Of a stretch of DNA of 64,000 nucleotides, positions 27,362-35,374 are shown one piece after another; the stretch's first letter is position 1, and each line of letters opens with the position of its first letter. The notes beneath the pieces were generated by a model that was not told where the DNA came from, did not search any database, and saw nothing but the letters and a program-made list of their open reading frames with translations. The DNA lies in contig NZ_JQMX01000001.1 of NCBI RefSeq assembly GCF_000744945.1, forward strand, positions 1,860,001 through 1,924,000, in the 5' to 3' direction. The stretch is from Carnobacterium maltaromaticum DSM 20342. Its GTDB lineage: Bacteria > Bacillota > Bacilli > Lactobacillales > Carnobacteriaceae. Both the position numbers and the translations under genes were made by a program.

Positions 27362-28789
27362 TTAGTTTTTAAAGAAGAAACGCGTACTTGTACCAGTTTC
27401 TTCTTTTGATTTAATTTTTATTTTGCCACGTAATTTATCTTTTACATAGCTATTTACAATTTGTAAACCTAAACTTGTTGTGGATACTTTTTTAACATCA
27501 AATCCAGTACCATCATCTATTACTGAGATCGTAATAACTTTTTCTTCTGCTTGGGCTGTTAATTTAATCAACCCTACTTGTTCATTTCCAAAGGCGTGGT
27601 CATAACTATTTTGAAGTAATTCATTAACTATTAAGGCAATCGCAACTGTTCGGTCACTATCTATCACAATATCCGGGCTAACATCACTGACAACTGTAAT
27701 GTGGTTTCGATCCAAAAAACAGCGCTGGATATTATAGACAACTGATTCTAAAACAGTTTTTAATTGAATTCCGTCTTCAACTTGTTTTGATAGTAATTCA
27801 TGCGTAGCTGAAATGGCTAAAATGCGACTGACACTCTCATTCAAAGCTGTTTTTGCTTCTTGGCTCTCACAACGCCTAGCTTGAATACGTAATAAAGAAA
27901 CAACGGATTGCAAATTATTTTTTACTCTGTGGTGAATCTCTCTAATCGCAACCGACTTAGAAATAATTTCAGCTTCTTTATTTTTAATTTCAGTCTTGTC
28001 TTGTAACATCATAATAAAAACATTTTCCTTATCAACAAAAATTTGCTTCATTGCAAAATAATAAGTATCAAATTTAATTTCTTTGATTTCTGAATTTGAC
28101 CATTTCCCAATTGATCTCAAGTAGACTAATTGTTCAAATGTAGATAAGTCTAGGGATAGATTATCATAATGTAAACCGATTATATTCCCAATATAGCCAA
28201 ATGCTTCATAGTAAGAATCTGCTGCTTTATTTTTTTGTAATAAGTAACCAGCTTCATCAAAAATTAAAATTCCATCATTTAGATTATCAACAATAGATTC
28301 ATTAAATGAGTCTATCGCCTGCAAAACGGAGGAAACTTCAACAAAATCCTGGTATTTATTGCTAACTTCAAAGCTTTCTTTAATTGTTTGACTAACATCT
28401 TCTTCAACAATTAAAACGGCAATATTTCTTTTATGATTTCGAATTGGATAGACTTTTTGTCTGATTAACTTGTCTTCTTGATTACGTGCAAGCAAGCCTT
28501 CTGAATTAAGAGCTGTTTCAAAAGTGCGTAAAACGCCAGGTTCATTTTCACGCTTCGCTGCTTTTCCTACAACTGTCTCTTTATATAACGAAGGAATAGT
28601 TAATGGAGGTTTATGATAAATAACCACCGCTTCACTAGTATATATGTTAATAATATCAATGAACGCATCTTGCTCAGAATACATAGGACTCATTTCTATT
28701 TTGCTAGCTTGAAAACTAATTTCAGCAATATCTTCTTCAGTTAAATCAGAATATTTTTGACATAGTTCAGCAATCTGAGCTTTAATCAT
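27362..28789 (-). CDS. eutW: Sensor histidine kinase EutW
   Basis: 475 residues, cytosolic, no membrane helix. N-terminal sensory region (1-150), a PAS-like region (about 160-270), then a HisKA_2-type phosphoacceptor REIHHRVKNNLQSVVSLLRIQ near 300 and an HATPase_c domain (VNELLQNSYDHAFG N-box; IDDGTGFDVKK G1 box; SLGLQIV G2). It phosphorylates EutV in response to ethanolamine. It overlaps eutV by eight bases. Confidence 0.92.
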   Translation of the reverse strand: MIKAQIAELCQKYSDLTEEDIAEISFQASKIEMSPMYSEQDAFIDIINIYTSEAVVIYHKPPLTIPSLYKETVVGKAAKRENEPGVLRTFETALNSEGLLARNQEDKLIRQKVYPIRNHKRNIAVLIVEEDVSQTIKESFEVSNKYQDFVEVSSVLQAIDSFNESIVDNLNDGILIFDEAGYLLQKNKAADSYYEAFGYIGNIIGLHYDNLSLDLSTFEQLVYLRSIGKWSNSEIKEIKFDTYYFAMKQIFVDKENVFIMMLQDKTEIKNKEAEIISKSVAIREIHHRVKNNLQSVVSLLRIQARRCESQEAKTALNESVSRILAISATHELLSKQVEDGIQLKTVLESVVYNIQRCFLDRNHITVVSDVSPDIVIDSDRTVAIALIVNELLQNSYDHAFGNEQVGLIKLTAQAEEKVITISVIDDGTGFDVKKVSTTSLGLQIVNSYVKDKLRGKIKIKSKEETGTSTRFFFKN

Positions 28790-29354
28790 CTGTCATCACA
28801 ATCATTTCAGCGATTTCAATCATTGGTGAACGTTTATCCATACTGAGAGTTCGAATCATCTGATAAGCATCTTCTTCAGTAATTTTGTTTTCAATCATTA
28901 AGATGCCTTTAGCACGCTCAATAATTTTTCGTTCTTCTAGTTTTTTAGTTAACTTGTTTAATTGTTCTTCTAATTTTTGTGTTTCTTTGCCTTTAGCAAT
29001 ACTCATTTCAACCGTCGGAATCAATGATTTCTCATCTAAAGGTTTCACTAAGTAGCCTAAAGCACCGAAATTTTTTGCTCGTTCAGTATTTGTAGGATCG
29101 CTAAATGCTGATAATAGAATAATGCCGCCTGCTAAATTCTCAGAAGCAATTTTCTTTCCTGCTTTTAAACCGTCTAATAAAGGCATTTGAATATCCATAA
29201 TGACTAAATCGGGATGTTGACTTTTACAAAGTTCTATTGCTTCAAACCCGTCTGAAGCTTCGCCTACAACATCGTAGCCGCCTGCTTCTAAAATATCACG
29301 AATATCCATCCTTGTAATAGGTTCATCATCGACTATTACAATTCTTCCATTCAT
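28782..29354 (-). CDS. eutV: Response regulator EutV with ANTAR RNA-binding domain
   Basis: 190 residues. Receiver domain (1-120) with acidic pocket IVDDEP, phosphoacceptor Asp in LVIMDIQMP (Asp54) and conserved Lys in GYLVKPLDEKS. A coiled linker leads to the ANTAR domain (about 130-190: ERAKGILMIENKITEEDAYQMIRTLSMDKR). When phosphorylated it dimerises and binds paired hexaloop hairpins in nascent RNA, preventing termination. Candidate target sites are visible before eutA, eutS and eutG. Confidence 0.94.
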   Translation of the reverse strand: MNGRIVIVDDEPITRMDIRDILEAGGYDVVGEASDGFEAIELCKSQHPDLVIMDIQMPLLDGLKAGKKIASENLAGGIILLSAFSDPTNTERAKNFGALGYLVKPLDEKSLIPTVEMSIAKGKETQKLEEQLNKLTKKLEERKIIERAKGILMIENKITEEDAYQMIRTLSMDKRSPMIEIAEMIVMTDD

Positions 29355-29456
29355 TCTGTCACTTCCTATTCTTTTTTATTCAAATAAAACGTTAACAAAG
29401 GCATTTAAGAAAATTTCAAAGCTTCTTATCCAAACAATCACTACACAGTTAGACAC

Positions 29457-29801
29457 TTATGTTTTTGTAATTCTAGTACCTGTGAAACCTAAAATTGTTT
29501 CAAGTCCACTTAATACTTCAGATAATGCTGACTCGACTGAAGCAACATCTCCTGTAATTACAACTGATCCGCTAAAGCGATCAATAAATCCAATCTGAAC
29601 GTTTGCCGCTTTCGTTGCAATATCAACAGCAATGATGGCTGCTTCACTAGGTGTGATTGTTAAAATGCCAATCGCATTATAGTTACTTTCCAATAAACCT
29701 AATTTTTCATAGATTGTTTGATCTGGACTAGCGATAATGTGCGCTAATGTGACTTGTTTTCCTGGTACATACTCTTGAATCATTCTTTGTTTCTCTTCCA
29801 T
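29457..29801 (-). CDS. eutS: Microcompartment shell protein EutS
   Basis: 114 residues, circularly permuted BMC domain of the EutS/PduU type ([28 protein letters not shown] ... [42 protein letters not shown]). It forms bent hexamers placed at shell edges. An attenuator and dual hairpins precede it. Confidence 0.94.
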   Translation of the reverse strand: MEEKQRMIQEYVPGKQVTLAHIIASPDQTIYEKLGLLESNYNAIGILTITPSEAAIIAVDIATKAANVQIGFIDRFSGSVVITGDVASVESALSEVLSGLETILGFTGTRITKT

Positions 29802-29891
29802 TTTTCCACCTATTTTCTACATGTTATTGGAAAATCTGACCTAAAATTACTTGTTGATATCATACTTATGTTAGAAAAAAGAACATAAAAA

Positions 29892-29927
29892 GCCCCTTAA
29901 AAAAAGACAGAATCTCTTTTAAGGAGC
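29892..29927 (-). terminator. Attenuator terminator before eutS
   Basis: On the minus strand GCTCCTTAAAA pairs with TTTTAAGGGGC, followed by TTTTTATG, ~90 bases before eutS. Its 5' arm starts with the GCTC that closes the second ANTAR hairpin, so the two structures exclude each other. Confidence 0.8.
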
Positions 29928-29967
29928 ATCATTGCTCAGTAATTGTTTATTACGCACGCCTTTGTGC
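29924..29967 (-). promoter_or_regulatory. ANTAR (EutV) dual-hairpin antitermination site before eutS
   Basis: On the minus strand hairpin 1 is GCAC-AAAGGC-GTGC (29954-29967) and hairpin 2 is GAGC-AATGAT-GCTC (29924-29937). Both six-base loops have A1 and G4. Hairpin 2 overlaps the terminator's 5' arm by four bases, the textbook arrangement for EutV antitermination. Confidence 0.85.
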
Positions 29968-30008
29968 TCGTCATTATTATATTCTAGCTGGAAAGCGATG
30001 TCAATCCT

Positions 30009-31157
30009 CTAAACTAACATTGTCTCTAAAATCTCTTCAATCTCTAATTCTTTTGGTATTCTTGGATTTGTTGCCGTACATCCATCTTTTAGTGCTCCAA
30101 CAGCAATAGCATGCTTTTCTTTTGTGAACACTTCTTTAGTTATGCCACATTCACTTAACGTTGTTGGCATATTTAATTTTTTTTGTAATTGTTTAATTTC
30201 ATTAATTAAACTACGGACACCTATGCGTGTATTACTAGCCGGTAAACCTAAAAGCTTAGCTAGCGCCGTGTATCGCTTAGCAGCTTCACTTGTTGGAATA
30301 CTTTGGAAGTCTGTGATTCCAGCGTTATAACGAATAACATGTTGCAAAAGTAATGTATTCATACGACCGTGTGGAATATGGAATTTCGCACCAGCGGTAT
30401 GAGCAATTCCATGGTTCAAACCTAATGACGTAATGTTAAAAGCCATCCCAGCTAAACATGAAGCATTGTGCATTTTTTCCCGTGCTTCCATATCGTCTCC
30501 ATTGCGATAAGCTCGTTCTAAATAATCAAAAACAAGCATCACGACTTTTTCACATAAAGCATCCGAATAATCATTGGCTTTAGTTGACACGTAAGCTTCT
30601 AGAGCATGGGTTAAAACATCCATTCCTGTATCAGCTGTAATTGCTGGTGGAACTGTTCGAACTAATTCTGCATCTAAAATGGCTTCGTCTGGCAAAATTG
30701 CATCTGTTACAATCGGATATTTCATCGCTTTTTCTTGGTTGGTAATGACTGAGAAATTGGTTACTTCTGAACCTGTGCCGCTAGTTGTAGGAATCACAAC
30801 AAAAGGCATTGCTTTGACTGTTCCTAATTTTTGACCAAAAAATTTCATAGCTTTGGCTGCATCAATTGCTGATCCACCACCAATTGCTACCATCATATCA
30901 CCATCAAACTCATTTAATGCACTGATCCCTGCCACAACATTTTCAATTGGCGGATCTGGAATAATGTCACTAAAAATTGCAAATTCATTTTTAGCACTAA
31001 TTCTTGAAGTTACAGCATCTATCATGCCTGAACTAACAATAAATGGATCGGTTACAATAAATATTTTCTTGTTCTCATACTCTTTCAAGCGATCTAACGC
31101 ATTTTCTCCAATAAATAAATCCGTTTTAAAACTTATTTTTTCCATATCTATCAACAT
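30009..31157 (-). CDS. eutG: Iron-containing alcohol dehydrogenase EutG
   Basis: Reduces acetaldehyde to ethanol with NADH, regenerating NAD for EutE. About 382 residues of the Fe-ADH family: GGGSAIDAAKAMKFF nucleotide motif near 93, TTSGTGSEVTNFSVI near 135, and iron-ligand histidines in GLNHGIAHTAGAKFHIPHGR near 260. The start is ambiguous between ATG 31157 (AGGA nine bases upstream) and ATG 31145, which fits the usual N-terminus better. Its leader contains the riboswitch RNA and a dual-hairpin attenuator. Confidence 0.9.
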   Translation of the reverse strand: MLIDMEKISFKTDLFIGENALDRLKEYENKKIFIVTDPFIVSSGMIDAVTSRISAKNEFAIFSDIIPDPPIENVVAGISALNEFDGDMMVAIGGGSAIDAAKAMKFFGQKLGTVKAMPFVVIPTTSGTGSEVTNFSVITNQEKAMKYPIVTDAILPDEAILDAELVRTVPPAITADTGMDVLTHALEAYVSTKANDYSDALCEKVVMLVFDYLERAYRNGDDMEAREKMHNASCLAGMAFNITSLGLNHGIAHTAGAKFHIPHGRMNTLLLQHVIRYNAGITDFQSIPTSEAAKRYTALAKLLGLPASNTRIGVRSLINEIKQLQKKLNMPTTLSECGITKEVFTKEKHAIAVGALKDGCTATNPRIPKELEIEEILETMLV

Positions 31158-31205
31158 CCCTTTCAATCCTTTTTACAGGTATTTTTGTTTAATTTAATAA
31201 AAAAA

Positions 31206-31253
31206 GAAGCTTTAGAAAAAAGGCAGTCATCCTGCACATCTTTCTAAAGCTTC
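31206..31253 (-). terminator. Attenuator terminator before eutG
   Basis: On the minus strand GAAGCTTTAGAAA pairs with TTTCTAAAGCTTC, followed by TTTTTTTATT, 49 bases before eutG. Its 5' arm overlaps the second ANTAR hairpin at 31248-31259. It is the likely 3' end of the riboswitch RNA. Confidence 0.85.
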
Positions 31254-31288
31254 TTTGCTATATTAGATTATCCCCACACCATTGTGAG
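31248..31288 (-). promoter_or_regulatory. ANTAR (EutV) dual-hairpin antitermination site before eutG
   Basis: On the minus strand hairpin 1 is CTCAC-AATGGT-GTGGG (31273-31288, one U-G pair) and hairpin 2 is AGC-AAAGAA-GCT (31248-31259), 13 bases apart. Both loops carry A1 and G4. Hairpin 2 is weak but shares bases with the terminator arm, as expected for an antiterminator. Confidence 0.7.
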
Positions 31289-31366
31289 AAACTATTCAAT
31301 TCATTTATAATTTACTACTTTTGAAGAACCCTGTCAATACCAATCTAGAAATTACATAGTAAGATA

Positions 31367-31424
31367 GGCAATCGAAGCACGTCGTTGTACTTATTCCTTC
31401 AGCATCGTTGAGAAGGTTATTGCC
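31367..31424 (-). ncRNA. Three-way junction carrying two A1/G4 hexaloops (EutV sequestration element)
   Basis: On the minus strand GGCAAT (31419-31424) pairs with ATTGCC (31367-31372), closing two hairpins: CCTTC-tc-AACGAT-gct-GAAGG (31396-31416) and AAGTAC-AACGAC-GTGCTT (31375-31392). Both loops begin AACGA, with A1 and G4 as ANTAR domains need. A third hairpin, TGCAC-AATGTT-GTGCA (31438-31453), lies just 5'. It is part of the RNA that starts with the AdoCbl riboswitch, so it matches the role of EutX/Rli55, which traps EutV when cobalamin is absent. Confidence 0.65.
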
Positions 31425-31595
31425 CACTGTCTTTTTATGCACAACATTGTGCAATTGGCGCTGTTTCCTGCAAGTTAAGACAGGAAACTCGATAAAATTT
31501 CTACTTTTACATAGAACAACTTGTTCACTTGAAGGCACCTACTAAAAGCAATGGACAATTTGGTTACACACAATTTTGTGTGACAAATAAAAAAA

Positions 31596-31771
31596 GTCCC
31601 AGAGACAAGTGCGCACTGGAACAAAAGCCTATTGTTTTGCCTCGAAACAATAGTACCAGAGTATCTTAGAAGAAAAGACCTGACTTAAAGCAATCATTGC
31701 TTATTACAGTGGCGGGACCGCGTTGGATTTTCACCAAACTTCCATTTTTCTAAAATAGCATGAACAAGCTA
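31596..31771 (-). promoter_or_regulatory. Adenosylcobalamin riboswitch with terminator (EutX/Rli55-like)
   Basis: The minus strand contains the cobalamin-riboswitch core: GGTGAAAATCCAACGCGGTC, then CCGCCACTGTAAT and AGTCAGGTC. The expression platform is a terminator, GTTCCAG/CTGGGAC followed by TTTTTTTATT (31596-31622). With AdoCbl the RNA would stop here; without it, transcription continues into the hairpins at 31367-31453 that can bind EutV. This placement, between the adenosyltransferase and eutG, is known for EutX in Enterococcus. Confidence 0.88.
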
Positions 31772-31786
31772 TATTTTATCTGCTTT

Positions 31787-31814
31787 ATTATAACATATTT
31801 GAATTTCTTTGCAA
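31787..31814 (-). promoter_or_regulatory. Promoter of the riboswitch RNA
   Basis: Minus-strand -35 TTGCAA, 16-base spacer, -10 TATAAT preceded by TG (extended). It lies just after the stop of the PduO-type gene and would start the RNA about 15 bases before the aptamer. Confidence 0.7.
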
Positions 31815-31824
31815 TCGTTAGACT

Positions 31825-32400
31825 TTATTTTGTCGGACCATTATGAAAAACTTTTCCACTACGCTTGTAGCTAACATCTGGGCAATTAGCACGAAAGTTT
31901 ACGACTCGAGCAACTGCAAAAAAGTAATCTGATAAGCGATTCGTAAATTTCAATACATGGCTATTTATTTCGGCTGTCCAAGCAACACTAACGATATGTC
32001 GTTCTCCTCGCCTAGCAACCGTTCTCGCCATGTGCAATTGGCTCGCAACTGGTGTACCACCAGGAATAATAAATTCCTCAATTTGAGGAGGTAACTCTGT
32101 ATAGAAATCAATGCGTGACTCTAACCATTTTGTTGGCTCTTTTGTCATACGATAATCACGAATACCTTCTGGTGTAGCTAAATCTGTTCCACAATCGAAT
32201 AAATATTGTTGAATTTCTGCTAATTCAGCTTTAATATCTGGATTTTCACTATCATTCATTTGACTGACAATATAGCCAAGTAACGAATTCAATTCATCCA
32301 ATGTTCCATATGCTGTTACTCGTGCTGAGTCTTTGCTGACTTGCGCTCCACCTACTAAACGAGTCATACCTTTGTCCCCAGTTTTTGTATAAATTTTCAT
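31825..32400 (-). CDS. PduO-type ATP:cob(I)alamin adenosyltransferase
   Basis: 191 residues with the family N-terminus KIYTKTGDKGMTRLVGG (ATP-binding) and the conserved helix motifs ARTVARRGERHIV and LKFTNRLSDYFFAVAR. It makes AdoCbl for EutBC. It is a second, unrelated adenosyltransferase in the same locus besides EutT (19394-20128). It follows eutP by 18 bases. Confidence 0.92.
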   Translation of the reverse strand: MKIYTKTGDKGMTRLVGGAQVSKDSARVTAYGTLDELNSLLGYIVSQMNDSENPDIKAELAEIQQYLFDCGTDLATPEGIRDYRMTKEPTKWLESRIDFYTELPPQIEEFIIPGGTPVASQLHMARTVARRGERHIVSVAWTAEINSHVLKFTNRLSDYFFAVARVVNFRANCPDVSYKRSGKVFHNGPTK

Positions 32401-32418
32401 GATAGAATGAACCCCTCT

Positions 32419-32847
32419 CTATTGTAAATAATCGACTAATTCTTTAATCCCAGCATCTTCATAAGATGAAACTCTAAATACCACTTTAGCACCTGCCAAA
32501 TAAAGTCTTTTTTCGGCAGCTAGAATATCGGCCTCATTTTCTGCTAAATCAATTTTTGTCACAATCCCAATCGTTGGTTTTGCAAAAAGGGTAGCAAAAA
32601 GTGGCGCAAAAACTTGTTCTTTTTCACTAACACTGGCTAGTAATGCCACTACCTCAGCTTCAGCTGCAGTAACTGTTAGGGCGCTATAATATTGACGATG
32701 TTGAATAAACTCACCTGGTGTATCAATCATATCTGCATGAAATTGAACAGCTTGTGTTTTATGATAAGATAACTCAACACCCTTAATTCTTTGACACAAG
32801 GTTGTTTTCCCACAACCAATTGAGCCAATAAACATAACTTTTTTCAT
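32419..32847 (-). CDS. eutP: EutP/PduV-family small GTPase-like protein
   Basis: 142 residues from ATG 32847, set by GGAGGAG seven bases upstream. P-loop GSIGCGKTTL (residues 7-16), switch DTPGEF near 47 and a G4-like TKIDLAE near 110. EutP proteins bind microcompartments and have been described as acetate kinase or GTPase; the exact role is unsettled. First gene of the eut block, directly behind a hairpin repeat and the cobalamin ECF genes. Confidence 0.9.
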   Translation of the reverse strand: MKKVMFIGSIGCGKTTLCQRIKGVELSYHKTQAVQFHADMIDTPGEFIQHRQYYSALTVTAAEAEVVALLASVSEKEQVFAPLFATLFAKPTIGIVTKIDLAENEADILAAEKRLYLAGAKVVFRVSSYEDAGIKELVDYLQ

Positions 32848-32864
32848 AAGTTGTCTCCTCCTTA

Positions 32865-32982
32865 ATAAAAAGCTCGTTGAGACGTTAAACTCCGGTAAGA
32901 AAATAGAGGAAATCGATATGGCGCTTTTTGCCATCTCGGATTTACATCTTTTTCTCGAGGAGTTGGCTCATAAGAGCTAGCT
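32865..32982 (-). repeat. Structured hairpin repeat, copy D (solo)
   Basis: A single diverged copy of the repeat at 8083-8324, again ending 17 bases before a start codon (eutP). Stems keep pairing through double changes: AACTCC/GGAGTT, AAATC/GATTT and ATGGC/GCCAT, and the CGAG/ATC internal loop is conserved. The open frame 32862-33053 over it is spurious. Confidence 0.75.
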
Positions 32983-33057
32983 TTTTTATTTTTTATAGCT
33001 TGGCTATAATTTAAGCTAAATAAAAGAAAAACACAAGCTTTGATTTTTTGCATGGCT

Positions 33058-33747
33058 TTATTCTAAATTTATCAGTCCGTATTTTTTTTGAAAACGTCGA
33101 ATAATTTTTAGCCATGATGGGCTGAATAGCCACAGGAAAAAAACATTCGATAACGCGTGGGCTAAATCAAAATAAAAACTTGCGGCATAGGCTTGGACAA
33201 ATGCAATCCAACTCAACGGATTAATATAAGCCACCACATACCATAAATTCATAATCCAGCCAAAGAGAAATCCCCAAATGAAGCCAAAAACCAAGCGACT
33301 CCACATATCTTTTAGGATGGGAGAATCTTTTAATAAACCCGCTGTAAATCCTACCATTCCCCAGCAAAACATTTGCCATGGAGTCCATGGTCCCTGTCCT
33401 AAAAACATATTCGAAACCAAAGCTGCTGTAGCTCCAACTACAAACCCACTTTCACTACCTAACACCATTGCTGAAACGATAATGACGAACGTCGTTGGCT
33501 GAACACTTGGAATCATAGCAAACGGCACACGACTCGTTGCAGCTATCGCTCCTAGCACTGCAATAAAAACAATTTCTCGCGAATGAATTTTCTTCGTTTC
33601 AAAGCGACGATACAACGGTACCATTGTCGCAATTAAAAATAAAAAACTGACTAATAAATAATACTTATCACTAATCGCTACGGAAAGTACTAGCATAAAG
33701 ATTAAAAAAAGAATCAATCCCCATAAATTCTTTTTAGCTCTTAACAT
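33058..33747 (-). CDS. ECF transporter S component (probable cobalamin)
   Basis: 229 residues, six predicted membrane helices. The motif MIPSVQPTTFVIIVSAMVLG and the SNMFLGQGPWTPWQM segment are shared with the S component at 38311-38841 (FLPNVQPVTVILILLTLHLG; SNLMLGMGVWTIAQ), so the two bind related ligands. It is last in a riboswitch-led operon with EcfA and EcfT and overlaps ecfA by 14 bases. Cobalamin specificity is inferred from the cobalamin riboswitch and neighbours. Confidence 0.75.
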   Translation of the reverse strand: MLRAKKNLWGLILFLIFMLVLSVAISDKYYLLVSFLFLIATMVPLYRRFETKKIHSREIVFIAVLGAIAATSRVPFAMIPSVQPTTFVIIVSAMVLGSESGFVVGATAALVSNMFLGQGPWTPWQMFCWGMVGFTAGLLKDSPILKDMWSRLVFGFIWGFLFGWIMNLWYVVAYINPLSWIAFVQAYAASFYFDLAHALSNVFFLWLFSPSWLKIIRRFQKKYGLINLE

Positions 33748-35374
33748 ATGGAATCACATCCTCCCATGTTAAAGCCCTTGGTAATTGTTTACGGACCAAA
33801 CGATTAATTGCTGTTGTATAAAAGAAATTATCACTAAAGAAATCTTGGACAAATCCTTCAGAAATAATTTTACCATCAAATAACAATGCAGCTCTTGTGC
33901 CATATGCTGCCGCAAACTCCATATCATGTGTCGCCATTACGATAGTGGTACCTTCTTCTTTTAGTTTTTTTAGAAGCGTACCTAAATGATGCTTCCTAAC
34001 TGGATCTAACCCTTTCGTTGGTTCATCTAATAACAGGATTTCTGGATTAGATAGCAATGCCAATCCTAAAGAAACGAGTTGCTGTTCTCCACCACTACAG
34101 TCTAATGGGTTTCTAGCAGAAATATGTTCAATTTCTAGTTCCATTAGCATTTCTTTTGCCGCCAAATCGGGATTATTCAACTTGATTTGGATACTACGCT
34201 GATAAAATTCATCAAATACAGTATCATAAGCAAAATGATAAGCAGGATTTTGAGAAACATAGCCAATTCGTTCATAGCGCTCCTGTAAATCAATTTTATT
34301 CAGTCTTTTCCCTTCTAGCGTAACCTTACCTCTACGGCAATTTAATAAACCTGCTAAAACCATTAAAAACGTTGACTTTCCCGTTCCATTTTTCCCAACA
34401 ATACCGATCCATTCACCTTTTTTGATTGAAAAATTTAATTCTCGCAAAATGAAACGCCCATTTTTTTCGTATTGAAAAGCAATTGATTTAGCAACTAAAA
34501 AACGATTCTCATCCCTTTTTTCTGATTCATTTTTTTGTTCATTTTCCGGTGTAGATAAAGGTGGCAATGCTCGTTGGCCTGACAATACTGAAAAAGGTAA
34601 CGAGGAGGATCCCATCTCTAAAAATAAACGTGGAACTTGCGGAATAAATAACTGCTTTTCAGCTATTTTCCATAAGTTTTGAATAGCAATCATCGGTGGA
34701 CTGTTTTCAATAATTTCCCCCGCATCCATCATTACTAATTTTGTAGCTAAAGGGATAACTTCGTCTAGTCGATGTTCACTCATAATGATTGTAATACCTA
34801 ATTCTTCATGGATTCTTTTTAATAATCCTAAAAAATCACGTGTAGCAATCGGATCAAGCTGTGCTGTTGGTTCATCTAAAACTAGTAATTTGGGTTGTAA
34901 AATCAGAACCGATGCTAAATTTACTAATTGTTTTTGACCACCAGAAAGAGTATGAATCGACTGCTCAAGTAAATCTTGGAAGCCTAAAAAGCTGATTAAT
35001 TCAGCAATTCGTTTCTCAATAATTTTAGGTGGACAACCAATATTTTCTAGCGCAAAAGCTAACTCCCCCATGACATTATCCATCACAATTTGGTTTTCTG
35101 GATTTTGAAAAACCATACCGATTTCGGTTGCTGACCGAATATCCGACAACTCTTGATAGTTTTCATTTTTATAAAATAAGGCTCCAGTTCGTGTACCAAT
35201 TGGCCATAATTCTTTTTTAAAATGACGTAATAATGTCGTTTTTCCACTTCCAGAAGAACCTGCTAAAACTAAAAAATCACCTTCTTCAATGACTAAAGAA
35301 TTCATAACCAAAGCTTCTTTTTTTTCCTCTGGGTAGGTAAAACTTAAATTCCTTATTTCTGCCAACGCCACCAT
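33734..35374 (-). CDS. ECF transporter ATPase, fused double ABC domain (EcfA/A')
   Basis: 546 residues with two complete ABC ATPase halves: Walker A GSSGSGKTT (about 38), signature LSGGQKQL and Walker B in the first; Walker A GKNGTGKST (about 330), signature CSGGEQQL (about 440) and LLLDEPTKGLDP in the second. It powers vitamin uptake with EcfT and an S component. Start overlaps ecfT by 22 bases. The single-chain form points to a dedicated rather than shared ECF module. Confidence 0.88.
   Translation of the reverse strand: MVALAEIRNLSFTYPEEKKEALVMNSLVIEEGDFLVLAGSSGSGKTTLLRHFKKELWPIGTRTGALFYKNENYQELSDIRSATEIGMVFQNPENQIVMDNVMGELAFALENIGCPPKIIEKRIAELISFLGFQDLLEQSIHTLSGGQKQLVNLASVLILQPKLLVLDEPTAQLDPIATRDFLGLLKRIHEELGITIIMSEHRLDEVIPLATKLVMMDAGEIIENSPPMIAIQNLWKIAEKQLFIPQVPRLFLEMGSSSLPFSVLSGQRALPPLSTPENEQKNESEKRDENRFLVAKSIAFQYEKNGRFILRELNFSIKKGEWIGIVGKNGTGKSTFLMVLAGLLNCRRGKVTLEGKRLNKIDLQERYERIGYVSQNPAYHFAYDTVFDEFYQRSIQIKLNNPDLAAKEMLMELEIEHISARNPLDCSGGEQQLVSLGLALLSNPEILLLDEPTKGLDPVRKHHLGTLLKKLKEEGTTIVMATHDMEFAAAYGTRAALLFDGKIISEGFVQDFFSDNFFYTTAINRLVRKQLPRALTWEDVIPYVKS

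Noticed and set aside
31560..31585. Hairpin CACAC-AAAATT-GTGTG after the riboswitch terminator as an ANTAR site
   Set aside because: Position 4 of the loop is A instead of G, so it fails the A1/G4 rule; it may still fold but I do not count it.
32862..33053. Open frame of 63 codons on the minus strand before eutP
   Set aside because: Product of repeat copy D, overlapping the eutP leader; no ribosome site.
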